64,000 nucleotides of DNA from Fragilaria crotonensis (GCA_022925895.1 JAKSYS010000097.1:1-64000); one strand, 5' to 3'. Counted from the first letter of the stretch, positions 47,901 to 59,704 are shown. The notes: generated by a model from the letters alone, not told the origin. Numbers and translations are program-made.

Positions 47901-48022
47901 GCATGTTCTGCCATCCTTAATACTTGAGTCGACAGAATGATGGACTTTGGGAGATGAGACGCAATCAACTTGCACTTCCTGACCACAATTGCAATCCAAC
48001 ATCCAACGCAGCGTTCATTCAC
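44936..48022 (-). CDS. Adenylation domain, carrier domain and ankyrin repeats in one protein
   Basis: A 1028-residue fusion. An acyl/amino-acid adenylate-forming domain occupies about residues 60-640, with core motifs SHIVYTSGTTGMPKGCV (A3), YATYGVTEACVY (A5), YYKTGDQG (A7), GRIQSQDGMVKVNGVRIELGEVE (A8) and LSPTGKADRR (A10). A carrier-protein domain follows, with ANFAMLGGDSLAATRV near residue 679, where the Ser would take phosphopantetheine. At least three ankyrin repeats follow at about 820-1000 (NPLHVACAKGNPLVVRKLL, PLHMAASGS, TVLHAGARAGHSQMLQYLL, TPVHWAVLNGRVDALEILL). The A-T start resembles AASDH/ACSF4-like and NRPS-like reductase starter modules, but no reductase or condensation domain is present. 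The substrate is unknown. The first 30 residues may be a mis-set start; the Met at MAEHAKSWLQKSAI is a likely alternative. Single exon. Confidence 0.9.
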   Translation of the reverse strand: MNERCVGCWIAIVVRKCKLIASHLPKSIILSTQVLRMAEHAKSWLQKSAIAWSGTIGDSVHWDATMLARLGALDGSSISYQTLLRLAKSVSFRLCGTIAVAIPEGPFLPLAILAVHLCNSAILVPMEPNEGIRRLEHMINDSKPSTILCLPGSDWDMMCKIVLQTSSCARLVDFLDLVGQSLEDDDADVASALLDDCTDASIWEILRTGDVDENEDQNNSRISHIVYTSGTTGMPKGCVSSVAALRHYLTVKNEAHHIDSQSVVLLASALSFDPCLSDILATFQAKATLAVAPRTTLLRNMASVLAEQQVTHVLCTPTVWSMVPPLPPFVDHKNTAPLVSLSSLRVVALGGEPIPKRVAHAWADRVRLYATYGVTEACVYQTMGLVVSNSHSGSGRDSMSESKHVGQYVGKPFRGLQVRIVSEADPVLESLHDGQLGEVVLSGVQIDHLSGYLNRDDLTATQFVSVGGALYYKTGDQGYIRNGDLFITGRIQSQDGMVKVNGVRIELGEVEAALLSDTIDPDEPPVVEACIAVARSTDPTDEGSPKQLLAFCVLSRQCLDDLGIRWREDSRGILVSGGPLLILFRMLCSAKLKAGILPSAFILIPSIPLSPTGKADRRILPMLADCVSFEHLGEVSDDVLLKDYGSSGTIVADVITDILNLQPCQQSMLLTSANFAMLGGDSLAATRVVRTLYAAHHQVQNSRFLGGSTGSLEGVFSVSNLLRCHALGEYVDLLDSNGVGSSSRAPELEHSSRIGAASPAGDNDENREVPLEVQQYEFLLEAITMNQTAIAIGLLSAGVNSNAASHGGRLGKVSSRNDRKKLFTSNPLHVACAKGNPLVVRKLLSTGCKFNSPDASGNFPLHMAASGSSDASKKEDRKQDECNRLECVKMLLNAGVPLSMKDGNKQTVLHAGARAGHSQMLQYLLKEWKSGLDAGRIKHYDSKHKGGKLDWLDKWYRTPVHWAVLNGRVDALEILLREGCSPDPPKPTNRGASKGTSVRIESPMEICDRLYNDTDPRWARIRQILLEL

Positions 48023-48335
48023 ATCAAGTCGTTAGTCGTTTACGGCCATCTATCTAACAATGTGTGGATGAATTGGGCAATTTTGCAAGTGTGCACAATT
48101 CATGATGCACGAAGCATTATAGTCTCTAGTAATTTGTATACGAAATTAGTTGTTCAATTCGATATTCGTACGGTTGTGCAGTGAATACTGGTGTACTGTC
48201 CTACTGGAGAACTTGGTACTGTACAATCCTGGACTGTAATAGTAACTCATAACCTTCATGTACCTGTTCATTGACCTGCAGATCTCCGTAAGATTTAAGA
48301 TTTATTTCACGACGATATGAAGCTACATCTACATC
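48023..48335. promoter_or_regulatory. Divergent spacer between the adenylation-ankyrin and LSM genes
   Basis: This spacer of about 310 bp between divergent genes includes a TAC/GTAC island at 48185-48235. It must contain both promoters; no individual site can be named. Confidence 0.4.
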
Positions 48336-49406
48336 ATGTCCTCAAGTTCCATTCCAGTGAGCCTTGGCAAACCTTCACTGCGACGTCGATTGGAGGCATA
48401 CTATTCGCTGATTGCTCCAGATCAGATTGCCAATCAAGAGGAATGGCTGGGAAAATTTGATAAAATCGCTGCCAAATTCGGTGGTTCCTACGACGGAGAG
48501 CGCAAGTTAGCTAGGAAATTGGAGGCCAAGTATGGCTCGACTGTTCGTCTATTGTTGGCAGAGTCTGTCGAAAGTATCAACATTAACCCGAAAGAAGTCA
48601 CACCGAGCCTTCAACGCGACGAATCCTGGTATCAGCTGACCGAACAAGAAACCAACAGTGGAGTTCTTGACTTTACATCGTCATCATTTGATCCAGTCGC
48701 GGCATTGCTTCAGGCATCGGAGGAGGCTGTGATGGATGCCAATCCATTCCTTGTAAACTGTTCTCGAATGGATCGTATCGATCAATGTCGATCAAGACTG
48801 CCAGATACAGACCCACTCTATCGACCAGCCATGGTCGTGCGAACACCAGCCACTGCATGTGCTGCCTCTGGTAGTGGACCAGCTGCAAAAAAACCTTCCT
48901 CCCTATTTGCACCCATGTTGGAGAGCATTGACTCGAAAGGTCCCTTCATCGTCCTGCATAGAGCCTTGAACGAACGGAAACGTGTGCGAGTGGTGATTCG
49001 ATACGTCAATGGCATTCGTGGGACTCTGACCGGTCACATCGTCGCGTTTGACAAGCATATGAATTTGCTACTCCGGGACGCGCTGGAGGTATATTCGCTA
49101 CGACACACAGAGAGAACCTACGAATCAACCAATCTGGAACAAGAATTGAAACGGAGGGAGCAGCCCGTTCGTCAACGGCATTTACGAAATATCATGGTGC
49201 GCGGCGATAATGTGGTGTTGGTGTACTTTGCTGAGAGTGAACGCTCCGCCTTCCCCAAGACGAGCAAGTCACCCAAGGGATCCATCTATCGGAAGAGTAC
49301 TGGGGAAACGGGCCATTTTGGAACAATTGGGTCTCTGTTGTTTGCTCAACAGAGCCGAACGCAGGGAAAGCGAAAGTTCTCCACATCGAAGAAGTCTAAA
49401 TTTTAA
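48336..49406 (+). CDS. LSM-domain protein, LSM11-like
   Basis: A 356-residue protein with an Sm-like fold at about residues 203-293. The Sm1 motif is RVVIRYVNGIRGTLTGHIVAFDKHMNLLLRDALEVY, and a later Sm2 strand reads IMVRGDNVVLVYF. The long insertion between the two motifs (RHTERTYESTNLEQELKRREQPVRQRHL) and the long N-terminal extension are features of LSM11 of the U7 snRNP; ordinary Sm proteins are about 100 residues. The N-terminus (LRRRLEAYYSLIAPDQI, WLGKFDKIAAKFGGS, ERKLARKLEAKYG) is a compact helical domain that I believe occurs in other diatom proteins. The C-terminus is basic. A role in histone mRNA 3' processing or another snRNP would follow if the LSM11 link holds; H3 and H4 genes lie 9-11 kb away, probably by chance. 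Confidence 0.75.
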   Translation: MSSSSIPVSLGKPSLRRRLEAYYSLIAPDQIANQEEWLGKFDKIAAKFGGSYDGERKLARKLEAKYGSTVRLLLAESVESININPKEVTPSLQRDESWYQLTEQETNSGVLDFTSSSFDPVAALLQASEEAVMDANPFLVNCSRMDRIDQCRSRLPDTDPLYRPAMVVRTPATACAASGSGPAAKKPSSLFAPMLESIDSKGPFIVLHRALNERKRVRVVIRYVNGIRGTLTGHIVAFDKHMNLLLRDALEVYSLRHTERTYESTNLEQELKRREQPVRQRHLRNIMVRGDNVVLVYFAESERSAFPKTSKSPKGSIYRKSTGETGHFGTIGSLLFAQQSRTQGKRKFSTSKKSKF

Positions 49407-49449
49407 ATCTAATACTGGTACCGGAAGCTCGTACAAGGTATGACATATC

Positions 49450-50370
49450 TTAAAGAGTTGCGCCCTTTCGCACGAATTTCCATGTGACGCTTGCTTTTTC
49501 GCGTTTCTGATCCTGCGGATAAAAGATGGATTCACAAACCAGCACCTTACCATCTTGCTCTAGGTATCGCTTTGATTCGAAATCTCCACCTCCATACTTG
49601 GTCACACCGCGCATCCAGGACATGTGGACAGTCCCTCCCTCTTCCCACCACGCCTCGGCTCTAACCTTCTCATCATCGGCAGTCACAACAATTCGTTCTA
49701 TTGGTTCGTACGTTTCATTGGATCCGTCAGCGCCGGAGGCGACGAGGGTACGTTCCCACAGACCGCGGGCATTGATGCCGCGAATAAAGAGCGATCTCCC
49801 CTCGTCAGTTTGCTCCGTATATTCGCTCGTCAAGCCAATGATACCCAAGGCAATTCCTCGAACAATCATCGGCTGACCCAACCGTTTCAGATATTCATCG
49901 TATTGCTCCTTGAATTCATCCGAAATAATCAGAATCCAATCACCAGAAAGATCTACAGTAGCTGTTGCCCATCGGTCACCCACAGGTCGAGCTGCTGATG
50001 TAGCCTTGGTAGAAACGACCTTGATGGGTGCAGCTTCTACCACAGGGGTGGGTGGAGTTTCGTTTTGGACCAATGGAATGGCAACTGGAGCGCTCACCTG
50101 CTCCTCCTCCACTTTCTCCTTCAGAGGGGTCACAACAGGGGCAGTAACTTCGACGACGTTCGTCGGAACTGGAATGGATTCATCCACTAATTCTGGTACA
50201 ATTTTTGTAGTCGCAACATCCGATTCGACAACTTTCGGGACCGAGGATCGAAATAGCCGCTTTGGTTCCACAGGCGCAACGATCGCATGAGACAAGAAGG
50301 ATGGATAAACATCATTCACAGTATCGCCCTCACAACAACAATGATAACAACAACGAAACCCAAAGTGCAT
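49450..50370 (-). CDS. Conserved-looking protein with a possible lipocalin-like barrel
   Basis: A 306-residue frame whose last 165 residues have a clear alternating pattern: DLSGDWILIISDEFKEQYDE, a central helix (LKRLGQPMIVRGIALG), then strands such as RAEAWWEEGGTVHMSW, SKRYLEQDGKVLVCES and KASVTWKFVRKG. A start with G-x-W followed by antiparallel strands suits a small ligand-binding barrel (lipocalin/FABP-like), but I cannot assign a family. A Val/Pro/Thr-rich linker precedes it. The annotated start (MHFGFRCCYHCCC) is odd. On the same strand just upstream, in another frame, MSLFRLLMAPLVSNALWVSL reads as a signal peptide containing a GTGAGT donor. An upstream first exon is therefore likely and the first 20-35 residues given here are doubtful. 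It converges with the LSM gene, 43 bp apart. Confidence 0.65.
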   Translation of the reverse strand: MHFGFRCCYHCCCEGDTVNDVYPSFLSHAIVAPVEPKRLFRSSVPKVVESDVATTKIVPELVDESIPVPTNVVEVTAPVVTPLKEKVEEEQVSAPVAIPLVQNETPPTPVVEAAPIKVVSTKATSAARPVGDRWATATVDLSGDWILIISDEFKEQYDEYLKRLGQPMIVRGIALGIIGLTSEYTEQTDEGRSLFIRGINARGLWERTLVASGADGSNETYEPIERIVVTADDEKVRAEAWWEEGGTVHMSWMRGVTKYGGGDFESKRYLEQDGKVLVCESIFYPQDQKREKASVTWKFVRKGATL

Positions 50371-51067
50371 TACTCACCAACGGAGCCATGAGAAGTCGAA
50401 ACAATGACATGATAAATTTGCGTACTTTGACAGCGAGCGTTGTATTCGCTTTGTTATTCTTGTCATCGACATTGGTTTTGGCTTGCCACAGTCGTGGTGA
50501 TTTTTGTTGGCGGTGTTGTCGTCGTCGTCGTTGATATTGTTGTTCCGAAATGTGTCCAGCAAACAAAGACGCTGCGTATGGTTGCAAGGCATTCACTCCT
50601 GTTGGCGCGATCTTCGGTGTATGCCAATGGCGAGGAACCTGTAGTTGTTGTTGTTGTTGTCCCAACTTGGAATGCCTCCACCACGTCAACCAGCTGCCAC
50701 ATATATAATGCTACAACTGTCGTCCACATGATTCGAAACATTGATGACATCTTTGGGCTTGACGTTTCTCGTGTCTCCCAAGCCACAAAAGAGAAGTCTT
50801 GTCCACAATGGGTGAGCATGAAAATGATGGGGCCACCAGCCACAAGCCAAGGCCGTCAACTTCAATGTGGAACGAAGATTCGCCCTATCGCATAAGGGAT
50901 ACTGAGGTGGACAGAGGGACAGACTGACACACTGGGATGTGCTGAACAGTGAACAGTATGCATGCCGTCTACTATCAGTACAAGTGGTCATGAGCCTCTG
51001 CAAACGTGCATTCACGCCCCTCGCAGGGAGATTTTGACAACAATCGTGTCATCGCATGTCTCCGTGC
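50371..51067. other. Spacer with GTT-type microsatellites and a possible upstream exon
   Basis: The stretch carries TTG/GTT-rich simple sequence (around 50480-50560 and 50640-50665) which gives rise to long spurious frames. The minus-strand ATG near 50410 may start a short leader exon of the 49450-50370 gene. No other gene is supported. Confidence 0.4.
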
Positions 51068-51075
51068 CTCGCGAG

Positions 51076-52384
51076 CAGGCCTCATTATTTTCGGGTTTTT
51101 TATTAATTTCGGGAATTTTCCCGAAATTAAGGTCTGAGAAACTCCCGAAAATAACGGTGACGTGGCACTTTTCTCTCGTACAATGCCGTGTTAAAAATGG
51201 TCAAACTTTGACGGTCCAAGGGATGGTGAAAAACTGTCGGAATTTCAATTCTGAAGTTACAACCATCTCCCCATCACACCCAAGAAGTCCATAGGTGCAT
51301 TGGAATTCAATAAAAATTAAAATATGAAGTGTCCTGTGCAGATTTGTGAGTGTGAGTTTGTGTCAAAAGCTATGTTGGCTGTGGTATGTTGGTTGCGTAC
51401 AACCTTCGGTTTGGCAATAAACATGGAACTCCTGACAGCAAACTGCACATGAAAGTGGACACAACATAATAGAATCTTAACAGATCTATCCTTGAACAAT
51501 TCATATAGCATTGTGAGCCATCTTTGCATACATCTGCATTGATTTAAGAGGATGATTGGAGCAAGAATTTTACTGAAATTGTAGAATAAGAAGAGTGCAG
51601 CAGATGCATGTCAAATTAAAGTAGCTATGAAGCAAGTGGAAGCAGCGCAACAAGATCACCATACCATGGTGCTGGTCTGAAGTCAATTACATCTCATTTT
51701 TCTTTCAATTGTGGATGGGTGTTGTGGAGCAATGGAGTGGCAGAGAATGCTGAGAAATCAATGATGAGATTCCTGCATGGTTCTTCATCAAGCACTAAGA
51801 TCTGTGTTTCTTGGCACCAAGTGATATCATAAGAGTATTTCAACATCAGAATATTTGCATCTTGGCAAACATCTGAGAGGAAACATTGAGAGCATTGATG
51901 CCGACTTTGGACATCTAAGCCAGAATAGCGTAGTATGGTGATCATGAAGGGGAAGTAGTGTGTAGCGTGAAAGGCAGTGACAAGATTGGATGCAATAGAA
52001 TGCACAAGTTGCTTTCTTCAGAGACTGCTTGACCTCTGGCTCACTGCTAGTGTGTTGCCCAGTATGAGCTTGCTGGAATCCATTTTTGCCATCATCATTT
52101 TGCAAAGGGATCAACACTAGTAGGAGAGAGTGAAGCATTACCAACATCACCTGCCCCAATGAATCACTTTTACAGCGCACACAAGAACACAGAAACCTTC
52201 ATGAGCCTTTCTATTTAGTAAGCAGTCCATCAATGGAACAAAAGGGTGTACTTTTGGGCACTTAATAGTGAGTAAACAATGCCATTTAGGTAATTCCCGA
52301 ATTTAATCCGAAAATAAGTTTTCAAAACTCCCGAATTTAGCTATTTTCGTTATTTTCGGATTTACACGAAAATAATGAGGCCTG
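51076..52384. mobile_element. 1.3-kb non-autonomous hAT-type element
   Basis: The element begins CAGGCCTCATTATTTTCG and ends with its reverse complement. It is flanked on both sides by CTCGCGAG (51068-51075 and 52385-52392), a perfect 8-bp target duplication with T at position 2 and A at position 7. Inside each end, words of the CCCGAAAATAA / TTTTCGGGA type recur as subterminal repeats. The interior (about 1.1 kb, A+T-rich) holds frames up to about 117 codons on the minus strand but none resembles a hAT transposase. It is therefore a long MITE or an internally replaced derivative that would depend on a transposase elsewhere. Confidence 0.92.
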
Positions 52385-52530
52385 CTCGCGAGACTCTCGG
52401 TCTCGGACCGTTCGCGATAGGGACAGTAAATGCTGATACTGTCGTACTAGTACTGGAGAACTGGTACTCGGAGACTCGGAGTATCTGGAATCCTGACTAT
52501 GCATACGCACTGTAGCACGTGCACGTGCAT

Positions 52531-55069
52531 TTAAAAACGGATATTGGACCACCCTCACTGAATTCAGGGTTTTCAACTTAATTCAGTGGTATTTGCTAAA
52601 ATAAGCTTATCATTTGGGCTTCTTGTTCTCGACATCAATGCCTCAGTACAATATTAAAGTGCTAATCGAGTGCAATACCGGTTATCAAGATGCGCTTATT
52701 TGAAGCGGTAGAAGTCAAGATACGATTTGTAGAAGTTCGTAGACTGTTACGAATTTTTTGGTCGTTAAAAATTATCATGGGAAAAAATAAACGGCTTCGC
52801 CATGGCGTCGGAGCGAAGATCTCCGTCTACAAGAAGTTTCTTCACCCAAGGAAGGCTGTTTCAACAAAGTATCCAAATGCCACAAAGAATGATGTGCTGG
52901 AAAACCTTCTTGTCATTGGACAGGAGGAGAAACTTGTGTCCCAAGCGTCGACAGGTCTGTTTGACGATGCGACACGACGATTTCGACGATGGCCAAATTC
53001 TCCATGCTGTCGCTCGATTCTGCAAGGTAACAGAAGAAGGACCGGTCGAATCCTTGTTCGATATATTGTCAAGAAACGATGTGGAAAACGACGAGAATGT
53101 GGCTGTCGGGGATGATGAGAACGTAGAGCGTGAAATCCCGTCAGTCTTGAATGAAGACATCTCGAATTTTCGAGCACAAGGATTCGCAGTTGACGACGAT
53201 AACGAGCCTGCTCCCGAAAATATTCCAACTTCAACTGACACTGACACAGATGATATGTACCGACCCTGGGGAAGTGAACCCTTAGATGCTAGAAGGGTGG
53301 CCGGTGTCAGGGATGTCCAGCCTTCCTTGGTAAGTGCTGATCCGTCAATGCACACAGTCTTGGGCTTCTTTCTTCACTTTTTGCCGCTGGAGTACTTCAA
53401 AACAACCATTCTCCAAGCCACAAATGAAACACTTTCGGATCCTCTTACATGGGATGAGTTCCTGCGGTTCATGGCGATTCTTTTGCTCTTTGGAACAACT
53501 CAGGGAGTGCCGAGACGTATGTTCTGGTCGAACGACACACCAGACATATTTTATGGTGCTCCATTTCGTCTTCATGCGTACATGTCCAGGAGACGTTTTG
53601 AGGCAATTCTAAAGCATCTTCAGTTTACAACAACACCCCCGCCTGTATTCAAACATCCATTCCATCCTGTCATTGATCTGATTGGCGCTTTCAACAAGCA
53701 TACGCAGGCTTGCTTCAGTCCAAGCTGGGTGAGTTGTTTGGATGAGTCAATGTCGGTCTGGACCAACATGTGGACTTGCCCTGGCTGGATGTTTGTTCCA
53801 AGAAAACCCCATCCGATGGGGAATGAATACCATTCTATTTGTTGTGGATTGAGTGGAATAATGTTTGCAATTGAGCTTGTCCAAGGTAAGGACCGACCGT
53901 CGCAAATTCCGAACGAAAAATTTTCGGAGCACGGCAAGACAACAGGTTTGCTGATGCGATTGACCGAGTCCATTCACCACTCTGGAAGGGTGGTGATCAT
54001 GGACAGTGGTTTCTGTGTTCTGAAAGGATTGGTTCAGTTGGCTTCTGTCGGCGTCTACGCGTCAGCAGTGATCAAAAAGCGTCGCTACTGGCCAAAGTAC
54101 ATCGACGGTGCGGCGATTGACTCACATTTTGATCTCAAAGAGATCGGCACCACAGATAGCCTCCCAGGCACTTTGGATGGCACTAACTTTAAAGTCTTTT
54201 GTATGAAAGAGGAAGACTACGTCATGAAGTTGATGGCAACGTATGGAGCGCTGCGACCGATGGATGGAGGATCGACGCAACGAAGCGTGATGCGTCGAAG
54301 CGGGATTCGAGAAAATGTGAGTTTCGTTTATACCGAGCCTTTTTTCAACCATTTCAAGTTCAGGCATCAGGTTGATGACCACAACAATGCCCGACACTCT
54401 CCAATATCATTGGAAGAGAGTGTCAACACAAAGGATTGGAAGATAAGGGTATTCACCTTTATCCTCGCTGTGGTCGAGGTGAATGCGCGACTCGCCCACT
54501 CGTTTTTTACCCAATCTGACGCTCTCAGCCAACTGGATTTCAGGAGATTGCTGGCTAAAGAGCTGATGGACTTCTCGTTTGTTGTTAATAAAGGCAACAG
54601 GAAGAGGACAAGGCGGAGTATGGAGCCTGTGGCGTCCGTTTGTGGCGTGGAAACGGCGCCTGTGTTCGCTGGAACTTGGACCGGAACACAATGGCAGTTC
54701 CTCTCAACCAAATACCCACAGCACATTTGCAAAACGGTGGGCTGCACAAAGCGCATCAGAACCTATTGCAAGTGCATGATAGGTTTCTGGATGTGTCCTG
54801 CTTGTATCGGTATGCACATTGCACAAGTAGCTGAAGCCTCGTGAGTGAGCGACTTAATTAAGGAAATCAAAAAATTGATTTTTTTCTCGACAGTTCTATG
54901 TTTAATAACTTTCTAGCTATCAGAGCCTTGCAATTGCTTCCAGTTGCATAATTGTAGAGTACCAAATGATTGATTCAAAGCTCTTCGCGATTAGCGCAAC
55001 GATGTTTTTTGATGAAGATAAAGTTGATTATGTGCTCGACTGAATTCAGGGTTTTGGGTGATTTTTAAA
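52531..55069 (+). mobile_element. piggyBac-type transposon
   Basis: A TTAA lies at 52531-52534 and another at 55066-55069, about 2.5 kb apart, bracketing a piggyBac-type transposase gene. Both ends carry the inverted motif CACCC, a 3-6 bp spacer, then CTGAATTCAG (52550-52567 and its mirror at 55041-55061). The left end holds another AATTCAG copy at 52580, a likely subterminal repeat. The exact terminal repeats are not sharply defined because the bases next to the two TTAA sites differ. The element begins about 140 bp right of the hAT-type element. Confidence 0.75.
52777..54844 (+). pseudogene. piggyBac transposase (DDE_Tnp_1_7), nearly full length with one frame change near its N-terminus
   Basis: From the Met at 52777 (MGKNKRLRHGVGAKISV) the reading runs to about 52960 and then continues in a second frame that is open from 52802 to 54844. 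Together they span about 690 codons. The catalytic domain is clear: FLRFMAILLLFGTTQGV, MSRRRFEAILKHLQF, SWVSCLDESMSVW (first Asp), RVVIMDSGFCVLKGLVQLA (second Asp) and SVMRRSGIRENVSFVY. A C-terminal Cys-rich module (CKTVGCTKR, YCKCMIGFWMCPACIG) is the zinc-binding ring-like tail of piggyBac proteins, which binds the inverted repeats. The single frame change around 52940-52980 would stop expression of the full protein unless it reflects a tiny unrecognised intron or a sequencing error. The long intact remainder suggests a young copy. Confidence 0.88.
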
Positions 55070-55451
55070 CCGAAAAGGAATGGTACTGTATGGCGTTCAG
55101 CGTACGGCGTACAGCGAATATGTAGACTGCGCCCCAGGAACAAGTACTGGTGCTAACGTACTGGTCCTTGCGTTTCCGACGTCGACATGCAGCGCACAGG
55201 TCGCAAATCGTCAACAGTTGCAGTAGGAAGCAGCAGCAAACGAAAAGACATCCAAGACACGACAGGTTGACCTTGGTCAGAATTCCGAGAGCTACCTCAC
55301 GACCGGCACTCCTCTGACACGTTTCACTAGGCTTTCTCCTTTCGTCTTTCGACTTTCGCAACCTAGACTCACGAGAGTCGTCGTTCCATCAACACATCAA
55401 CTACAACACTTATTTGAGTGCGATCCAACTTGCTTGGAAGTGTGTATCTCA
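55070..55451. promoter_or_regulatory. Spacer upstream of the CDPK gene
   Basis: This 380-bp region between the piggyBac element and the CDPK start codon presumably holds the CDPK promoter and 5' leader. No gene is supported. Confidence 0.4.
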
Positions 55452-57571
55452 ATGGGAAACGAACACTCGGCAACACGGAAGAACAAGAGCAAGCACGGAT
55501 CCTCTCACAAACAGAAACCTGCGACACCCCCCGGTAGTGAGTAAACCGAGTGCTATCAGATTTAGTACTGCTTACGGAATTCGTTCTCATTGCTCATGTT
55601 CTTCATTCCATGCAACTCTCTCGCTCTCTCCTTGCTTCTCACTCAAAAGCAGCAGCTGCTGATGTGCCATTGCGGCCGGCAGCAGACCGAAAGAAGGTAA
55701 CCATGCAGGCGAGTGCCGAGACATTTGGTGGCACCAAGACATCAAACCGACCCGATCGGCAGACCGAAACAGTTGTGATTACTGACGATTTGGCCGATGT
55801 CCGCAAAGAGTACGTACAGTCTCGCAAGCCTCAATCCAAACATTTTTATTTGTTGCGTTTCATCTGTTTGTCATGTTTGGAACCAGGAAAAATCAACAAT
55901 CAAACGCGGTGACTTTACATCGCATTGCCATTGTCGATACAGATTCGAACTGCATTAACTCCTCCCTTCGTCCCTTTGTTCAATTCCCACCAGATATCAC
56001 ATTAATCCCAAGGAGCTCGGTCATGGACACTACGGAGTTGTTCGAAAATGTCAAAATAGGACGACGAAAGAGTGGTTTGCCATCAAATCCATCAGAAAGT
56101 CGAAAGTGGGAAAAATCGAAGTGTTGAAGCGTGAGATTGATATCCTCAAGGAAGTAGACCACCCCAATATCATTCGTCTTAAGGATGTCTATGAGGATAA
56201 AAAATACCTTCACCTTATCACGGAGCTTTGCACCGGTGGCGAGCTCTTTGATCGTATCATTGAAAAGACAAACTCTAAGGAAGGACACTTTTCGGAACAA
56301 GATGCCGCCAAGTTGATTCGAGACATTTGCGACGCTATTGCTTACTGTCACGATGTCAAGCAAATTGTGCATCGCGACTTGAAACCAGAGAACTTCCTCT
56401 ATGCCACGAAGGATGACGACGCTCCCATCAAAATTATTGATTTTGGACTATCCCGACATGACACTCAAAACTTTGGCGTGATGAAAACAAAGGTCGGAAC
56501 GCCGTACTATGTTGCACCAGAAGTCTTGAAGAGAGAGTACACCAAAAGTTGCGATGTGTGGTCAATTGGAGTTATAGCTTATATTTTGTTGTGTGGTTAT
56601 CCTCCATTTTACGGTGACTCGGATAATGAGATTTTCGAGTCTGTCCGCGTGGGTCGATACGAGTTTCCAAGTCCAGAATGGGATGACATTAGTGATGATG
56701 CCAAGGATTTCATCAAGTGCCTGTTGAAATTAAACCCTGCCGAAAGGTTCGTTCAAATTCTGTTTGCATTGGCGGCGCTGGTGAGATTAAGGTGTCCCAT
56801 TATGTCTCATCGTCTCATCCTCGTGTTTTTGTTTTTGTCCGCTGCTTTACGCACAGATTGACGGCATCCCAAGCCATGAAGCACAAATGGATCGTTTCAC
56901 AACTTGGCGGTCCAGCCAACCATCGTGGGTCAGTATCCTTTGCGTCGAATCGAGGTAGCACATTTCAGCGTTTCATGGCTATGCAAAAGCTCAAAAAGGC
57001 TGCATTGTCGGATATTGCTAGCAACCTGACGAAGGAGGAAGTTGGGATTCTGGGAGAAACCTTCAACACCCTTGACAAGGATGGCGATGGAACTCTGTCG
57101 TTGCAAGATTTGGATGAGGCTTTGGCTAATCGTGAGTTTGGCGGCAGCGCCATGGATAATCTTCAACAGAGTGGATTTCTGAATGTTCTCACTCAAACTG
57201 TTTCACTATCCTTCACAGAGACTTTCCCCAAGGAGGTTGCCGATAATTTGAAGTCGCTTCAGGAGAGCCTTAATCTGGAGGGCACAGACGAAATTAACTG
57301 GAAGGAATTCTTGGCGCTCACCATGGACAGAAGTCTCGCTATTCGCCAGGACAAGGTTCAACTCGCGTTTGACCATTTCAAGCGTTCAGATTCCAGAAAC
57401 ATTCAGCTAGAAGATCTCGTCACTTTGCTTGGGGGCGAGGGTCAAGCACGCGAGATAATGGGATTTGTCGACGCGGACGGAGATGGAAAGATTACGTTTG
57501 ACGAATTCTTCGCCGCCATCAAGGAGGGCATTGAAGGGGAAGAAGATTTGCCGATGGATACAAGCTTTTAA
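55452..57571 (+). CDS. Calcium-dependent protein kinase (CDPK), four exons
   Basis: Exons are 55452-55536, 55650-55809, 55994-56746 and 56857-57571, joined with consistent phase to give 570 residues. Each intron has GT-AG ends (GTGAGT, GTACGT, GTTCGT donors; AAG, CAG, CAG acceptors). The junctions read VRKE then YHINPKELGHGHYG, and NPAER then LTASQAMKHKW. The protein starts MGNEHSATRKN, an N-myristoylation signal (Gly2), so membrane attachment is likely. The kinase domain runs from about residue 82 to 345, with HRDLKPEN and DFGLS and GTPYYVAPEV. A junction/autoinhibitory segment follows. EF-hands are seen at about 405 (DKDGDGTLSLQD) and 538 (DADGDGKITFDE), with two weaker candidates between. 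CDPKs translate calcium signals into phosphorylation in plants, alveolates and diatoms. The stop is 224 bp from the convergent H3 gene. The first acceptor is the least certain splice site. Confidence 0.9.
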
Positions 57572-57795
57572 ACGTTCCGTAACGATGTACGCCGAGTAGT
57601 CTTCAACAGGTGTTTTGTGGATATTTCAAAAAGGACTAGATTTTGCTCTCCGATAGAGTGATACAGCAAACAATGTCCAAGCTAGATTTGTTTTACTGTT
57701 CATACAACATGTAGGCATACATTAGGATGGAACGCACGCGCCCATCTCCGGTATTCAAAGAAAAAACCACTTTCTCCCCCATCGGTTCGTCATGT

Positions 57796-59704
<1,909 letters not shown>

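Noticed and set aside
50440-50895. A 151-codon plus-strand frame with Val runs
   Set aside because: The Val runs come from GTT simple repeats and the frame has no recognisable domain.
56106-56861. Kinase-only protein ending at 56861
   Set aside because: That end runs into an intron; the splice at 56746/56857 restores the kinase C-terminus and leads into the EF-hands.
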